A stretch of 64,000 nt of DNA from Ignelater luminosus (taxonomy: Eukaryota; Arthropoda; Insecta; Coleoptera; Elateridae). The stretch lies in the NCBI GenBank assembly GCA_011009095.1, contig VTPC01091051.1:1-64000 (forward strand), in the 5' to 3' direction. Under the pieces are notes generated by a model. That model did not search any database and was not told the DNA's origin. It was given only the letters and a program-made list of their open reading frames with translations. The position numbers were made by a program, and so were the translations under genes. This document shows, piece after piece, positions 28,201 to 43,200 of the stretch (the stretch's first letter is position 1; each line of letters opens with the position of its first letter).

Positions 28201-31200
28201 GACATTCGTTAGTAACTAGCAAGAAGTGGTTGTTGTCTAGTAAGCTGCTAGGGAGTCATTCTGATTTATCCTAGTTTTACTATCAAAACCTATCATTTTG
28301 CACTGTTGTTATTTATCCCCTATGTTTAGTGGTTTGAAAGTGTGCACAACTCCCAGTATCGTATTGCAAACACACGCATGGGTGTAATACTTCAACTTGC
28401 ATTCATAAGCTGAATTAGTTTGAAAGACGTGTACAAACCTGCGCATTGGATAGTAGCTCTTTCCATTTCAGCTGTATTGCTAGTTTCAGTTGCCTCCCCC
28501 TGAGCTGCTGCGAGTGCTGTTAGCTTTTGAACAAGCTCAAAAGATGCCGCAGGTGAACGGGCTCACGCTGTACGGATAGATTTTCTTTTATGTTGCTGCC
28601 TCACGTGACAGCATACTTGCCTCGCACTCACAAGTGAGACTGACGGCTCGTAAAAGCTTGTCATGCTCTGTTGTCCAGGCGTTCTCGCAAAGTCGATGTG
28701 GATCTTAAGACGTCTGTGGTTTGCACGTTAAATACAAACCTACCCTCATATGCATCATAATGTTAGCTGCAAATGCTGCAATCTCCCGCGTTTTTGCACC
28801 ATGAGCCGTCAGCTAAGTTTCATTACTTTTACTATCCTTTGTATGTATGCACCTGTTTCTTACTTTAACTACGAACGCGCTTCGAACTAATGAAATTAGT
28901 CAATCCAATTTAAACTTTAAACTTAGCGTGTATTCTCAACACAACTTGAGAAACAAAACAAAGTTTCTGATGATCTTATTTACGTTATTGTTATAGAAAA
29001 CGGTAGATATACGAGGGCTGTTTGACGGAAGTGTGACATTTCAATAAAGAACAGGTTTAGCCTAGATTTTTTTTATTATTTTTCAACATAGTTCCCTTCA
29101 AGTGCTACACACTTAGTCCAACGACTTTCCAATTTCTTTAAGCCTTCTGAGAAATGTTCTTTTGGCAACTCGTCAAAATAGGCCTGCGTTGCAGCAATAA
29201 CCTCTTCATTTGATGCGAATTTTTTTCCTGCGAGAGATTTTTTCAAATTCGGAAATAAAAAAAGTCTCTTGGGGCCAGATCCGGTGAGTATGGTGGATGG
29301 GGAAGCAGTTCGTAGCGTAATTGTACCAATTTAGCGGTTGCAATTGCAGATGAATGAGATGGGGCGTTGTCGTAATGAAAGAGCACTTTCTTACGTGCCA
29401 AATGTGGGCGTTTTTTCTTTAAGATAACATCAAAACGGGTCAATAAATCAGCATAATATTGGCCAGTTATTGTTTTACCCCTTTCCAAATAGTCAATATG
29501 GATTATGCCTTTAGAATCCCAAAAAATAGTCGCCATGACCTTATTAGCCGAGTGACCAATTTTAGTCTTCTTTGGTGCACGTTCGTCTGGTGATATCCAT
29601 TGTTTCACTGTTCCTTTGTCTCAGGGGTATGGTGGTGGATCCAGGTTTCGTCAACAGTCACATATCGGCGAAAAAACTCAACTGGATTACGTTGTAACAT
29701 GACCAAACATTGATTTGAAGGTTGAACACGAATTCTCATTTGGTCCACTGTGAGTAATCGCGGCACCCATCTTGCCGATACCTTTTTAATATACAAATGT
29801 TCGTGTAAAATATTATGCACCCGTTCGATTGAGATGCCAACAGCATCAACTATCTCGCGCACTTTCAAACGTCGATCAGCCATTACCATATTATGGATTT
29901 TGTCAACGATTTCCTTAGTAGTGACCGTTTGTAAGGGCCCGGGGCGTTCACCATCGTCAGTGCTCATACGGCCAGTTTTAAATGAATTAAACCACTTGGA
30001 AACCATTCCATGCGATGGAGCAGATTCACCGTAATATTTCCGTAATTTCTCCTCAGTTTCTTTCACTGTTTTTCCACGTAAAAAATAATGTTTAATTAAA
30101 ACACGAAATTCACGTTTTTCCATATTTACAAAATAGCACAAACTTGATTGATTTCTATGACTGCCAAATGTATACTATTTCACAGATTGACATGAAATTT
30201 GGAGGTTAAGCCTCTAAAAGACTGACGTATATGCTAATGTTTTCGATTTACCGATATCAGCGCCATCTAGCAGAAAGTCACGCTTCCGTCAAACAGCCCT
30301 CGTACATTTAAGCTTCCAAAATGTACAAAATTACCATTTGTTAAACTCTATAATTACATTATATTTCGCTTAAGATAAACCTTTAATATTATTCATCCGC
30401 GTTCAGGTAGCACTAAATCTAATTTCAATAATGGCGTTAATACATCTGTAATTAACTTTTACTGATTCTCGATTTTATTTTAATTCGATTGAAGCGGAGC
30501 AATATAAAACCAAATTTAACACATAAAAGTGTCAATGCAAACGTGTTAAGTTGTAATTTTATTTTTGGAAACTAATTAAAATTTATACCGACCGTAACAA
30601 AACTTTTTTCCGAGCGAGTTTGATTTTGCAAAACAATAGATTTATTAAATTAGAATTGTGTTTCAATATTTCTGTTTACAATCTGCGATAATATTGTGAA
30701 AATTAAATGCGTTATAAAATTTATTGTTTACGCTATTGCTAGTAAATTTTTATATTTTCTTCTAATTGGAAATCATAATCGTTCGCTTTCTCTACACACT
30801 TGGCTATTTAAATGTTTAAAAGGTAATTAGAAAAAAATATTTTACCAGTAGCTAATCCGTCTCTGATATATTAAACATCAACAGAACATAACTGTCAATT
30901 TTTATAGCAACTAAAGAAGATTGTTAATTATTACTTTATACATATATGTATATTTTATTCCAACCAAACCAGTAGAGAAAAATAAGAAGAAAACTAATAT
31001 TTACTAATCTGGAATGTGCTATTTTTTCCTTGAGCTTTTTCTATTAAAATGAGAATTAAATTAAAGACTCTAATTAAATATTTATAATTTATGATAATTT
31101 TGAAGTAAAAGGCTGACAAGTTGAAATGTTGTTTTATCAGAATTATACACAAAAACTTAAGAAAGAATTTGCTTAAAATATTACAAGGCTTTAGTAAAAC

Positions 31201-34200
31201 AAAATTATAAAAACGAACTCAAAAAACTTAAGCTGTTAACTTTCTTTAAGCGTTTCGAAAAGATTTCAGTTTTATTAGTGGTATGTAATTATTGTAATTA
31301 TTTTCTAAAGTTTAATATCTACAACTTCTTTTTTCAGAACAATTTCCACAAAAAAATTAATTAGTTTTGTATTTAACCCAAATTGTTGGCACGATAAAAT
31401 TGCAAAACAATAAAAATAAAGAGTTTTTAGTATAAATTCAAGGAAAAGAAACGACCGGTCATTAATTTGGCGAAACAACTAAACTGGATAACTGGTTTAA
31501 AAAAATAATACAAGCACGTACAAAAATGAGATAGACCACTAAAAATATTTAAAATCCAACAAAATATAGTCGAACCACTCCCAAATTTATGAATCTTAAT
31601 GCAGCTTTTATAAGAAGCGGCTAACTTTGTTGTAAGGATTTAACCATTCAAGGAACGTTTGTGCCGCTTTTATTAAATATCGCCTGGTGCTAGAAAAAAT
31701 GTGAGATCATAATTCATATAATTTTTTTATTATTTATTTTCGATTGAATTTCAAGACTATGTTCGGAGTGAAGTTATTCAATATTAAACCTTATTGTTGC
31801 CACAATAAAAACCAAAATAGTTTATACGAGATTTCGGACTTTAAAACGGGCACATATTTATTTTTATAGGTTTTTATTGAAGTTATTGTGTTGTTATATT
31901 AAAAATTGGTCTGTATTGTTTTTTAAATAATTTTTTCTACACGTATCCAGTATACATTCCGGTTATATCCGTGAAAATTCTAGTTTGAATATCGATCACG
32001 TGTTGGAAATATAATCTGTTAATTCTTTCATATTTATAGCTATTGTTTTCGTTTGGTTGTACCGAAAACTTAAATTATATTTTTGGCCATCTTTAATAAT
32101 TTTTTGGAAGAAAATGGCTTTTCGTGATAATAAATTTTAATTTTCGCGTTATTGGAAAATTCAAAACAGAAAAAGAAGGACAAACACGCCCACTTCTGTA
32201 TTACGACATCAACAATTATGTTTTTTTTTCTTTAATTGGTAGTTTAGATTTAATCAACCTTGGAACGTTATCGATCAAATCAATCATTAGAAATTTTTGA
32301 AAGTTAAAACAATCAAAAACTTATAATTTGTATCCTAATATATAGAAGTTCCTACTTTTACAGGAAATCGTTAAAAGAATTCTTAATTAAAAAATTAAAC
32401 AGTTTAATGGAAAAATTCGTTTAGACTATTTATCTTGCTAAACTAGGGGAATTGTTTAAAAAAAGTAAACGACAAGAATATAAAAACTTACTTTTAAATA
32501 AGATTGAAGGAAATGAAATTTACATAAATATTTTTCCATTCACAATCGGTCAAGAAAGTCGTTACATACAATTTATATTATTCTGTATCAAATTAAAAAC
32601 TAAATTAAGTTATCAAGAATTTCCTTTTTTTACCAATGAAACAACTTCTATTAGTTTTGTTTTTAAATCTGGTGGTGGGTTGAATTATACACAAACAACT
32701 ACCGTTATAATTAATTATTCTTAATCGATAATTTACTCTATATTATGATTGGAGTTCAATAAAAATTCAATATCTTGATTACATGAGATGAACTGATTTA
32801 GATCAATTAACTTGTCCATAAATTTAGTTCTGCCATGCGAAATCTCAATTAGTGTAATTATATTATTATTGGCGATCTCACTATTCATGATAATCATCAA
32901 TATTAAGCCACGAGATGCGCCATAGTATAATCTTACCTAACCTCGCCTAACTCAATCTAAGCCATTTACATTAAATTTAAACAGATTTTGAAATAAACTT
33001 AGAATTGCTCCTTTCTGGTAGCCATTTTATAACACCTAAAATAGGTTTGGACTTATCTAAATTTTCCAGGAGCATTTTGGTAATTTTTCAAAAAATATCC
33101 CTTGTGAATTATCATTTTGTTGGATTGTTTTTGTTTTCCAAAAGGGAGCAGTCGAGAAACCAAATAATTCAATTTAGGCCCTGATCCCGGGATAATTGAT
33201 TGGAAACCTAAAACTCACTATTATACACAAAGGTTTCCTTTTTGAACCAAATCGTCTGTAATGAATTTTGGAATCTCGTGAAATTGAACATCTCAGATAC
33301 CAAAATGTACGATAGGATATTTTGTGTGAATATTTCACATGATTTTGGATTTGATGTCGTATAAGGAGACAAAATCTTCAATAGGAATTATTGAATTGGT
33401 CCTGTCTGATGACTGCACCAACCTTCAATTAAGCTTTCGACAAGAGTTACAAAAGCTCAGAAACTAATATCTTTTATGAATTGTGTATTCAACTTGACAA
33501 GTGATAAAAAATATTCTGACGATCTGAGAAATGCCTCATCTTATTAATAGGAAATCCGGATGAAAGTGTCGCAAATTTATTATTGAATAAAAAAAGAACA
33601 GCAAACTTGATATTTGAGAATATTTATAAGTAATCTCCATTCTGTTCGATGACACGTTCCCATCGGTCTGGTATCATGCTTACGTCACGAAAGAGCTCCT
33701 CAGCCATACCCTCTTCGCAAACACGGGTAATTGAAGCACGTAATTCTTCAACGCTAACGTGTCGGATACCTCCCAACCTACGCTTCAATGGACCAAAACA
33801 AATCAAGTCACAGGGCTGTAGGTCGGGGCTGTAGGGCGGTTGAACCCAAGTGTCCACATCGTTTTCAACGAGCCATTTCGTAACGACATCAGCCACATGT
33901 GGACGAGCATTGTCGTGGGCAATTATGGCATGTCGGTAATCGCGTGCGATCATCCAGTTCGGAACATTGGCTTCCAGGAAGTCCCTATATACCTCTTTGG
34001 TGCAAGATTGCCCTTCTTCCAGGAACTGCCAGAAAGCGATGCCTTCGAAATCCATGGCCATGATGAGCATTCGCTTGGGGTCGTGTATGCCCTGAGCGAC
34101 AACTTCGGGCGGCTGCTCACCTGCTTGTACCCAAGCACGCGTTCGGTCCTGTTTGGGCTGGGTGTACAGGCTAACTCAAGACTCGTCAATAGCCAATGTG

Positions 34201-37200
34201 CGTTTGATGAGTCTTGAATTGTGACGACGGCGAAGGTTATGTCGACAGGCATCAATTCGAGCTTGAACTTGATCTTCGTTCAGAACATGGGGTATCCACT
34301 TGCACGACAACTTGCGCATTTTCAATTTTTCAGTTATAATTTTGTGCACAGTGGTCTTGGGCAGGTCAAGTCGGCGTGCAATCTCTCTCACACTCCATAC
34401 TTTTGATTCCTTGAAGAGCTCTTTGATTTGATCAATCTTGATATCTTTTTAGGGTCAACATGATGTGCACCGCCACGACCTTCTTCGACGTCATATCGTC
34501 CTTCGTTGATTTTTTGCACCCATCTTTCTACGGTTGTTATATGGAACTCATGTCCATTTAATGCCTTCTTTAAGTTGCGATGGATTTCTACCGCTGTCTT
34601 GCCAGCCAGAACGGAAATCTTGATAAAATGTCGTCGATGAATGTTACTCACTAAAATCTGCATTTGCTGGCGATCCATTTCACAACCAAAATAATTCAAA
34701 CTTTGATAATTGAATAATCAATGTTCAAAAAATTAGCACACAAATTTTTGTTTGTTTATGTCAAACACTTTAAGTTTTACACCGCTAGATGGAGCCGACA
34801 CTTTGATCCGGAATTTAAATTTAAGATGACCTGCATAACCATATCAAGTCGCAATTATGCAACCAATCAAAATCATAAACTAATAAGGCATGAAGCACGA
34901 CTCATATTTATGTAAAGTAGCTTCCTTAGTATTTACAAGGACGGTGATGGAAGGCAAAGACCGACATGTGTTTGTTCACAGCTTTCTCCAGATGGTTATT
35001 GGAAGTTCTCTAAAAAAACAATACAGATAAGTCAGATCCGTGTTTATCCATAGCTTTCCAGAGAAGATTAATGAAGAACAAATATATTCATGGTTTTTGG
35101 TTGAACAAGATGCAACTCTTGGTTTAAAAAAAGAAGGTTGGCTTGGCATTTAATTCAATATCTCGAGTTGCTTAAAATACTACATTAATTAAGAGCACTT
35201 TGAGGGAGATTCTCGTTGAAGCATACACTTTTCAGTGAGACCGAGTTCGCATACATGCTGCTAGACAGAAGACTGATTCTAAAACGAAAATCGAACTTAC
35301 ATAATGCCGTATTCGAAATTCTGGGCTAAGCTCCATACAAAACCCATAACGCATGCAGTAAGAAAAGCTAATTATACATATTCAGAGAAGTCTTAAGAAT
35401 ATTGCTTTTACATGTGATCAAACTCGGTTTGGTGATTACGATAAAAATTAAGAATCTTCCAAACTTGAATTTTTATTTTGGCCAGTTTTGTATCCAAGAT
35501 TTTTGATTTGTTTTTAGAACGTTTCTAAATTGTTACCTACAACAACCAAAAGAGACTAGTCAAGTTATAAAGTTTGTTGTTGAATGCAAAAATGCCAGGA
35601 ATGTGGCGCTAGAAAATATTAATTAGCTCAAATGTGCTGCCATCAGAAAAGATTGGGGAACACCTCTCTGAATAATCTTTTCTTGGCTCAAATTATCGAT
35701 CTTTCAAATTCGTGGAGAACGTGAGAACCAGGAACACTACCAATCTGTTGTAAGGGTTCTGTCCAAAATTTCAATTTTTCTTTGTTATTGCTAGCAAGTT
35801 CGAATTTGCTTTGGGTTGTTTAAAATTGGAATGGAAAATGGATTTAATGAAGATAAAACCGTACACACAATAGAAGCGTGAGATTTACAGCTAATAGCAT
35901 TTTAGCAGCACAGTTTTGATCCAAAAATGTTGATTTGATTATCGTTTGTCACACCCTAAAGACACCTTTAGCTAGTTTGGGAATGCACACACACACACCT
36001 AGTTCAGGGACTGTAAAAAGGTCTGTTTATAACCGATTTCCATCTTGGCGGACGATTTTCATCTATTTTTTTTATGCAATACTCGGTTTCATTACATTTT
36101 TTGTCTATATAATGAAGTTTCTCTTCGAATCTTATTTAAATAATTTGAATACTATGAAGATTATTTACATTCAATCAATTGAAGCCCAAACATAGATTAT
36201 GCATGGATCGACTAACGATAAGAACCATCAAAGAACTAAAAAAAGGTGAAAGTCAAAAACTAATAATAAAAAGTAGTACAAATTAGACGCCGAAGCAAGA
36301 ATATATCCCATGATACACTAGAAAAAAATATGGAAAAACCGAATAAAATCAAATTTTGTATATCAATAGATTTCAAAGAAGTTCTAATGAATTGGAAAAT
36401 ACACACTGAATACAACTTCCAGAGGTCTACTTACACAATGTACTGAAAAGTACGTAACCATTTCGAAAGGTAAAGTTATCATCAGAAATTTCCTGCTAGT
36501 GATCTTAATATAACTATCAAACAGTGAATTGATATATTGTTTGATCAAATCAATACCAATTTAAGGCTTAAATTCCAAATTAGTATCGAGATACAAAGAA
36601 TCAGATAAAGAAAGAAAATAAAAATTAGGTTAATTTAGGTTAGTTGTAGGTTTACTCGAACAACAATGCGTTAAATTACACCGAATACACACTCATTCTT
36701 GAAAGACTCGTTCTAATGGCATTCCTTAAGAGATTTTACATTGATAAAAGCCAATAAAACAATAATTTAAATTAAAATAGTAAGTAGCAAATCTGCGGAC
36801 AAATTAAAAATCGTAAACACGCCTTAATTAGTTGTTTTTGCAATATAAAAATCAAAAAAATAAATTATGTCCGAAACTAAAATTAATAAGGAAATAGTTA
36901 TAGGTAAACATTATACAGTCAGTAAAGGTATTTTAATTTCATTTAACGTCGTTGAGAACTTTTGGGTTAACGTTTCTTCTGAGAAATTGCTAATAAGATT
37001 TTTCTATTCAATAGATCTGTTATTACCATATAAAAATTATTTAAGAAAGTAATCGAACCTGTTAATTATATTACTTTTTAGTAGGCTTAAATGTGGAAAG
37101 CGACACGAGCATTTCTTCTTTTTCTTATTTTATTATCGTTAATCATGTTAAAGTATAGGTTAATGTTAATCATAATAACAAGCTCTATCTTCGATTTCAT

Positions 37201-40200
37201 ATCTAATTCAGAATTTAATGGGGCAAAAAATGATTTAAAAACAGTTACGCGGAACGATAAATTCATCCTTCAGTGTATTAGTACATTTTTGGTCAATAAC
37301 TTTATTCTGGTTCATTTTAAATGAGAAGAAATTCCATTGCCGAAGGTCACCGAACTTTCTTGTTATTATAAAAGCACTTAATATATTTGGCATTTTTACT
37401 TGAACTCGTTTGGTTATACATATTTTAACGCTTTTAGCATAAGAGATGACGATTTCGACTTTTTTAAAAAAGTCACCCAAAAAACATACACACACTCAAA
37501 AGAACACACACATTTCCGAGGATAATTTAGAAATACCTGTTTTGGATAAAATACATAAAATTTGTTTATAAATAAACATTTTTCCGCAATATCGATCTCA
37601 TGAATTCTACTTACTAATCTCTCGTTATGTCAGATTATTTATCGGTTTATAAATGTGTTACTTAAGAGAGCTTGAAGGAATTTTTATGGAAATCGATGGT
37701 AATAGATCCTCATGTATAAATACTTTCGATTTAATTAATTGACTTTGTATGCAAACGCATCCAGGGTACACAGGAATCAGAAAAATGTTACAACAATCAT
37801 TTTAAATGTGGTACCCGATTTAATATTGGGTTATAAATCAATCATTAAATTATTCTACCCACTTTATCATTCAAGTTTGGTCTGAACACGTATCAGCAAA
37901 AACTGCAACTATTTTACAAGAAACTCTACTTAAAATTTATTTCCTACCAAGAGAATTTGAATCAAGTTAAGATAACATTCCTGAAGACAAAACGGGCTTA
38001 TTGTCAGGCAAACGTGAGAAATATAGTTTCATTTACAGAATTCGTCATCAAAATGTACTCTGCAGAAAATAATTGTTTTAAGGAAGAAAGGCATTTTGTA
38101 ATAAAAATGTGCCAAATTTGCTGATCTTTATTAAGCTGACAATAGTACTTTCAGATACAGTTCGTATAGCTTCACATTATATCTTAATGCCAATTGTTAA
38201 ATACCAATCTTGATCCCGAACAAAAATAAAGCTTCAGTTCAAATTTCAAAAGACTTTCTTTGCATCTAAATACACTGGAGAGTGATATGAAGGAAAGACT
38301 GGAAATGGAGGTTTCAGAATTTTGGTTAGTTCCAAGTTCGATTGCAATTTACAAAACCGATAGAGAGTTTGCTTATCTCTTAATATCATATTGATATTGG
38401 TGCAAGAACAGCAAGTTTTGCTACTGATCCAAACTATACATGCTGTAGTTATACTCTGTTTTAATTAAGAGAAGTAATGCAAATTTTCTGGAATTATTTA
38501 TCGTAATCTGCCATCTCTATTAATCAGCAAGTAACCGAATTTTTGTAATCCATCGAGTTAGAAGAAAATATGTTTGAGAAGTTGTTTCGTTTTATTTCTT
38601 TCTTCAGACTTGCGAGGATATCAGAGCAAGAATGTTTCGGTTGGGTAAAACGAAGAAAATCATGCACGAAATAGATAGCAAGACAAATACTAGAAATACA
38701 TAGTCTTTCAAGTCTTGCACTTTCTAAAGAGGTCACTGGAAATGACTAAACCATATATTTTAGAGGATGTTAATCCATGGTGTTTGCGTAAATAAAAGAA
38801 TTTATTTTTTAGGAAACCTAAGCTTAAAGCTTTTGATTTGACTTGATTGTCTAAATGCTGATTCTAAGCACAATTTAGTTAGAAAAAAAACAGAATTATT
38901 ATTTTTAAAAGTCTCCACAAAAACTATTTAAAAGTGAAAACATTGCTGTTTTATTTTCCTGATAAATAAATCTGGTTACTGAATCATAAACATTAAGATC
39001 AATGTTCTATTACTACAGTGTAATTTGGAAACACAAAATTGGCTATCCTTTTAAACAAAAGGAAAGCTAGGCATACCAAAGATGATTACATCTTTTTTTC
39101 TTGACAAATAACTTCCTCGGCAAAAAACTTCAAAAAGCATTTTAAATTGTACAAAGCCAGGGAAGTTAATATTAAATCTTTCGGCTAAAGCAGAAGACTA
39201 AAAAGTTGCAAACGCTATGCGTTTATAAATAAATTTGCTTAAAGTAACTTGAAATACTTCCTAAAACAAAACTAAAGAATTTCACTTTATTCTGTGCAAC
39301 ATCGTTTAAATATTTTTTTTGTAGTCGTCGCACACGTCAAACCTTGACTTTTCTTGCAAACTAAACACTCAACAATTTAATTGACCTAAATACTTAAAAT
39401 AATTGAATAACAATGGAAGTAAAACTTTTGCCAAATTTAAAATCCACTATCTATCTGTATAAGCGTACGTGTGTATGTGTATGGGTGTTCCTTTTGTCTT
39501 TTTCTTTTCGTTATAATAATTTAAAACTGGCCCCGAGAGGTGTCAATTAATTTTAACAAATGATTAAAAAGAGATCGATCGATATGAAGTTCTTATATTA
39601 CGAAAATATAATTATGAAACAATGTTACATATCACATACATCTGATCATAAAATTGATACGACTTCAGACACGTTTTGAAAGCTGCGATAATTTACGCAA
39701 TTTTTAACACTAAAATTTTTTATTAGCATCGGTACCTTTATTTCGCAGAGGTACACCAAACATAAATTTAAACCGTTCGGGGAAGAAAAAAAAACGAGCA
39801 AAAACAGAATTACTTCAGTCATAAAGTAATGTAAAATATTTAATGGCCTTTGTATAGAATAATACTTTCAGTTATTGCAGAAAAAGCGAAACGGCACGTA
39901 CAAAAATTCCTGGAGAAAATATAACATCCACACATACTATACGCGTACTTTTTCATATTTTTAAGGGTTGTAAATTTTATGACTTTTTTCCATTTTAAAT
40001 TAGAAACGAAAGGAGTTAAAATAAGAAACAAGTATATGTTAATAGAAACGAATAAATACAATAAAATTTCTTGTCCGGTTTTAATACTCAAATGAAACAG
40101 CAGTAAAAGTCAAAATAGCACTTTAGATTTCAATCAAACGATCTGCTCTTTAAAGGCTGTAACATCAGACCTGAAATTTGTGAAGTAACTGAATGAAAAT

Positions 40201-43200
40201 AATACAGTGTGTTTCTTCGTTTAAATTCTTGTTTAAATGGTTATTTGGATCACATATACATTTATTTAGTCACATTTAGTTTTACAGATTGTTTGCTTAC
40301 TTTCTTAATGGTTTACTGTTGTGACAAATAGTTTTGTTTTAATTGGATAGCTAATTCTATTACAAAATAATGCGATTAGAATTCTTTGATTATCTTAAAC
40401 AGATTCAACAAAACTAAAAAAAGAAAATTTATAATAATAACCTTTTAGTACCGAAAACAGTGATATCCTGCGCAGCTTCCAATTTAATTAAAAAAGGAAG
40501 TATTTTGCTAAGCTAGCAAAACTCTTGCAGTAGAAGAGACAATAATGTCAAGTTATACATAGATAAAACGACATTCGATTACCCTATTCAAGAAGAAAAA
40601 TAGAGAAGTCTCTATACAGTTAATCAAACTAAAAGGATTGAAATAGGCACTACTGTAAATATAGAAAGTGCACTATTTATTGATTACGAGTGAAACGTAG
40701 AAAATTCTATCCATTAGAAGTATCTCAATTTGGGCTTTTCCCTTGTAACAGACTGCAAACGACCAAATACGTGTTACCAGTAGAACACAAAGGAATATAG
40801 AAAGTAAAACTTAGGAAGGCAGAGAATGTTTGCAAAACACCGCCACAACTAAAGATAGATCAGAATAACAAAGTATAGATAAACACTAGTAGTATAAAGT
40901 CAAAACAATTATCTACTATCCATTATCGTGTTGCAACGTAATTTCTATCATGCGTTTTTGTTACTAGATGTTTTGGTTTGTGCCAATTACAAATGCAATA
41001 TGAATTTATTGTTGCTGTCTATATTTGAACAATGTATACTGATGAAAAAATTCTAACTAAACAATTCTTAATTTAGTTTGAGGTCACTAACTGGTATGTT
41101 TACGGACGTATTTTCTCAACGACTAACACTTGATACGGACGAAAAAACAAACAATGCTCTATATCAGTAAAACTAGCATGTTTGGTTTATAAATTTTATA
41201 AAAAGAAAAACAATCAGTGTATGCTAAAACGTGAATGAAATGATATTCTCATGGAGATGACTACTTTAACCTTCTTTTTTTAGAGTTCAAACTATATAGA
41301 ATTGTCAAAAGATATTATGCCTGCCAAAAATATTGTATGGTCTCTACACACTGCAGATGATAAATAATATTCAGATAGTATATAAGCTTTGATGTAGGCG
41401 ATCTAGCGAGTTGGTTCTAGCAAATTTTTCTTTTTGGATCAAGAACCAAGCACATTTCAAAAATTCTCGACTTCAAAAAATCTGTAATACACTATTTAGT
41501 TGTTTTGATTTTATCTTTTTTAGTAACTTCCTGTTTTGAGAATATTACCCAATTCTTTGGTTTTTTTTATTATTTCACAAAGTGGTATTTCAGATAAAAG
41601 AAGATCACACAGAGAACGACAAAAAAGATTATTTTGAAAATCTTAATGTGCACTTAAGGTTGGGGTAAAGAATCTCAATGTTCATCAAACACGCCAGCAC
41701 TTCTTAATCCACGAGTAATTGATGTCTTTAAAACAATCGCATAACGCCAAGTATTTGTTTTCGTTTTTATAATATAAATTTTCCAAACCCAAAGCCAATT
41801 TCTTATAAATAATCGTTTTTGGCGATAAAATTATAAAATCAATATCCAAGTTGGAGAAGTTTCTTTTTTTAACTACTGGCGTAACTATCTCCCCTGCTAC
41901 CTCTCAAGGAGTTTCAACCTGCAACATCAATGGTCAACCCATTTTCTTAATTAATATTTTAAAAAGGGCACTTCATATCATGCTGAGACCAATCAATCAA
42001 AATGCACTCAGCATTTTAGCTTTTACTGCAATTTATCGCAAGCCAGATTATGATTTTATCCTCAATTACGCACTATAAGAAAATGAAAGTCACAATGCCG
42101 CAAAATCACAACTGCTACACCAGCATCAGCAGTGGATAATCAAAGTTCAGTCTGGGCTTGGTTGAAGCTGAAGCGTTGAGGAAACTAAGATCGATCTCTG
42201 TATTTCGCATTCAAGCAGTAGCAGTTGTAGTTTTATAAGGTGTGGGTAACAGTGGCCTGGAAAAACGCTAATACGCTATCGCTATTCTAATAAATAAATT
42301 TGTATGTTTAGAGATACATAATCATCAAATCAAATCAAAAGAAATTTTTGAATCAGATATCGAACAGCCCTCAACACTGAATAATATTATAACCCGTTTG
42401 AGTATGCAAGATAAAAGAGACTGAGAAATCCACTACAGATACGTAGTTTGAGAAATCAGGTGAAGGGTGCACTGGGACTTAGTTTTCAACATAGTAAAAG
42501 TGGTGTTAGATGAAAAACTATACTAAAGAAATTGGAATTTAAGCAAATGACATTAGGCAAAAACTGTTTAAGTTTCTAGTCAGTTAGTCTCATAGGTGTG
42601 TAGGAGATTCAGGCAGATCCAAGCCCTATTTTTCAAATACCTTGAGTTTTTCGGATCTAGACTTTTAGATTAGCTGTTAGGCTTTTTAGGAAATTTGCGT
42701 ACATATGAAACTTTCTGGGTCAATTGAGTTTGTTGGATCATTAAACTTTTTTAAAAATGAAACAGTTTTTGCATATACTATGCCTAAATTACTTTTCTTT
42801 TAAGTAGTAATAATAGTAATCAACGTGAAACCTCCAGAATATCTCTAAATCCCGCCGTTGTGTATTCCAGCTCAAAGCATGAGTTACAACTAAACTAAAT
42901 TTGACTTGTACGAGGATTTAGAATGTTGTAACTCTGCGCCTGGCCGATTTTCAGAGCCAGTTGAATTCCGTGAAATCTAGAGTTTTCGAGTAGATAAGGT
43001 TCTTTCAGGTTCTACCAAAGCGTCACTGGTTTTGTTGGGACACATCAACTACTTCTAAGACCATTTAAGAAATTTTGGCTTCTAGGTCTCAAACAAGGGT
43101 TGTTTGAAATTTGGAGGATTGCATATTAAAAAAGGTTAAAGAATGCTGGGTGATCTACATACTCAAGGAAAATAAAGAAAACTTAATCAAAATGGCCAGT

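Noticed and set aside
29750..30034. 94-codon plus-strand frame over mariner 2
   Set aside because: Antisense shadow of the transposase on the minus strand.
32452..32724. 90-codon plus-strand frame
   Set aside because: AT-driven composition, no recognisable domain, no splice or promoter context.
33649..34406. Plus-strand open frames over mariner 3
   Set aside because: Antisense shadows of the minus-strand transposase.
35985..35998. CA-dinucleotide run
   Set aside because: Only about seven units; too short to list as a repeat feature.
36867..37324. Two short plus-strand frames with hydrophobic stretches
   Set aside because: Leu/Ile-rich frames are expected by chance in such AT-rich DNA; no supporting motif.
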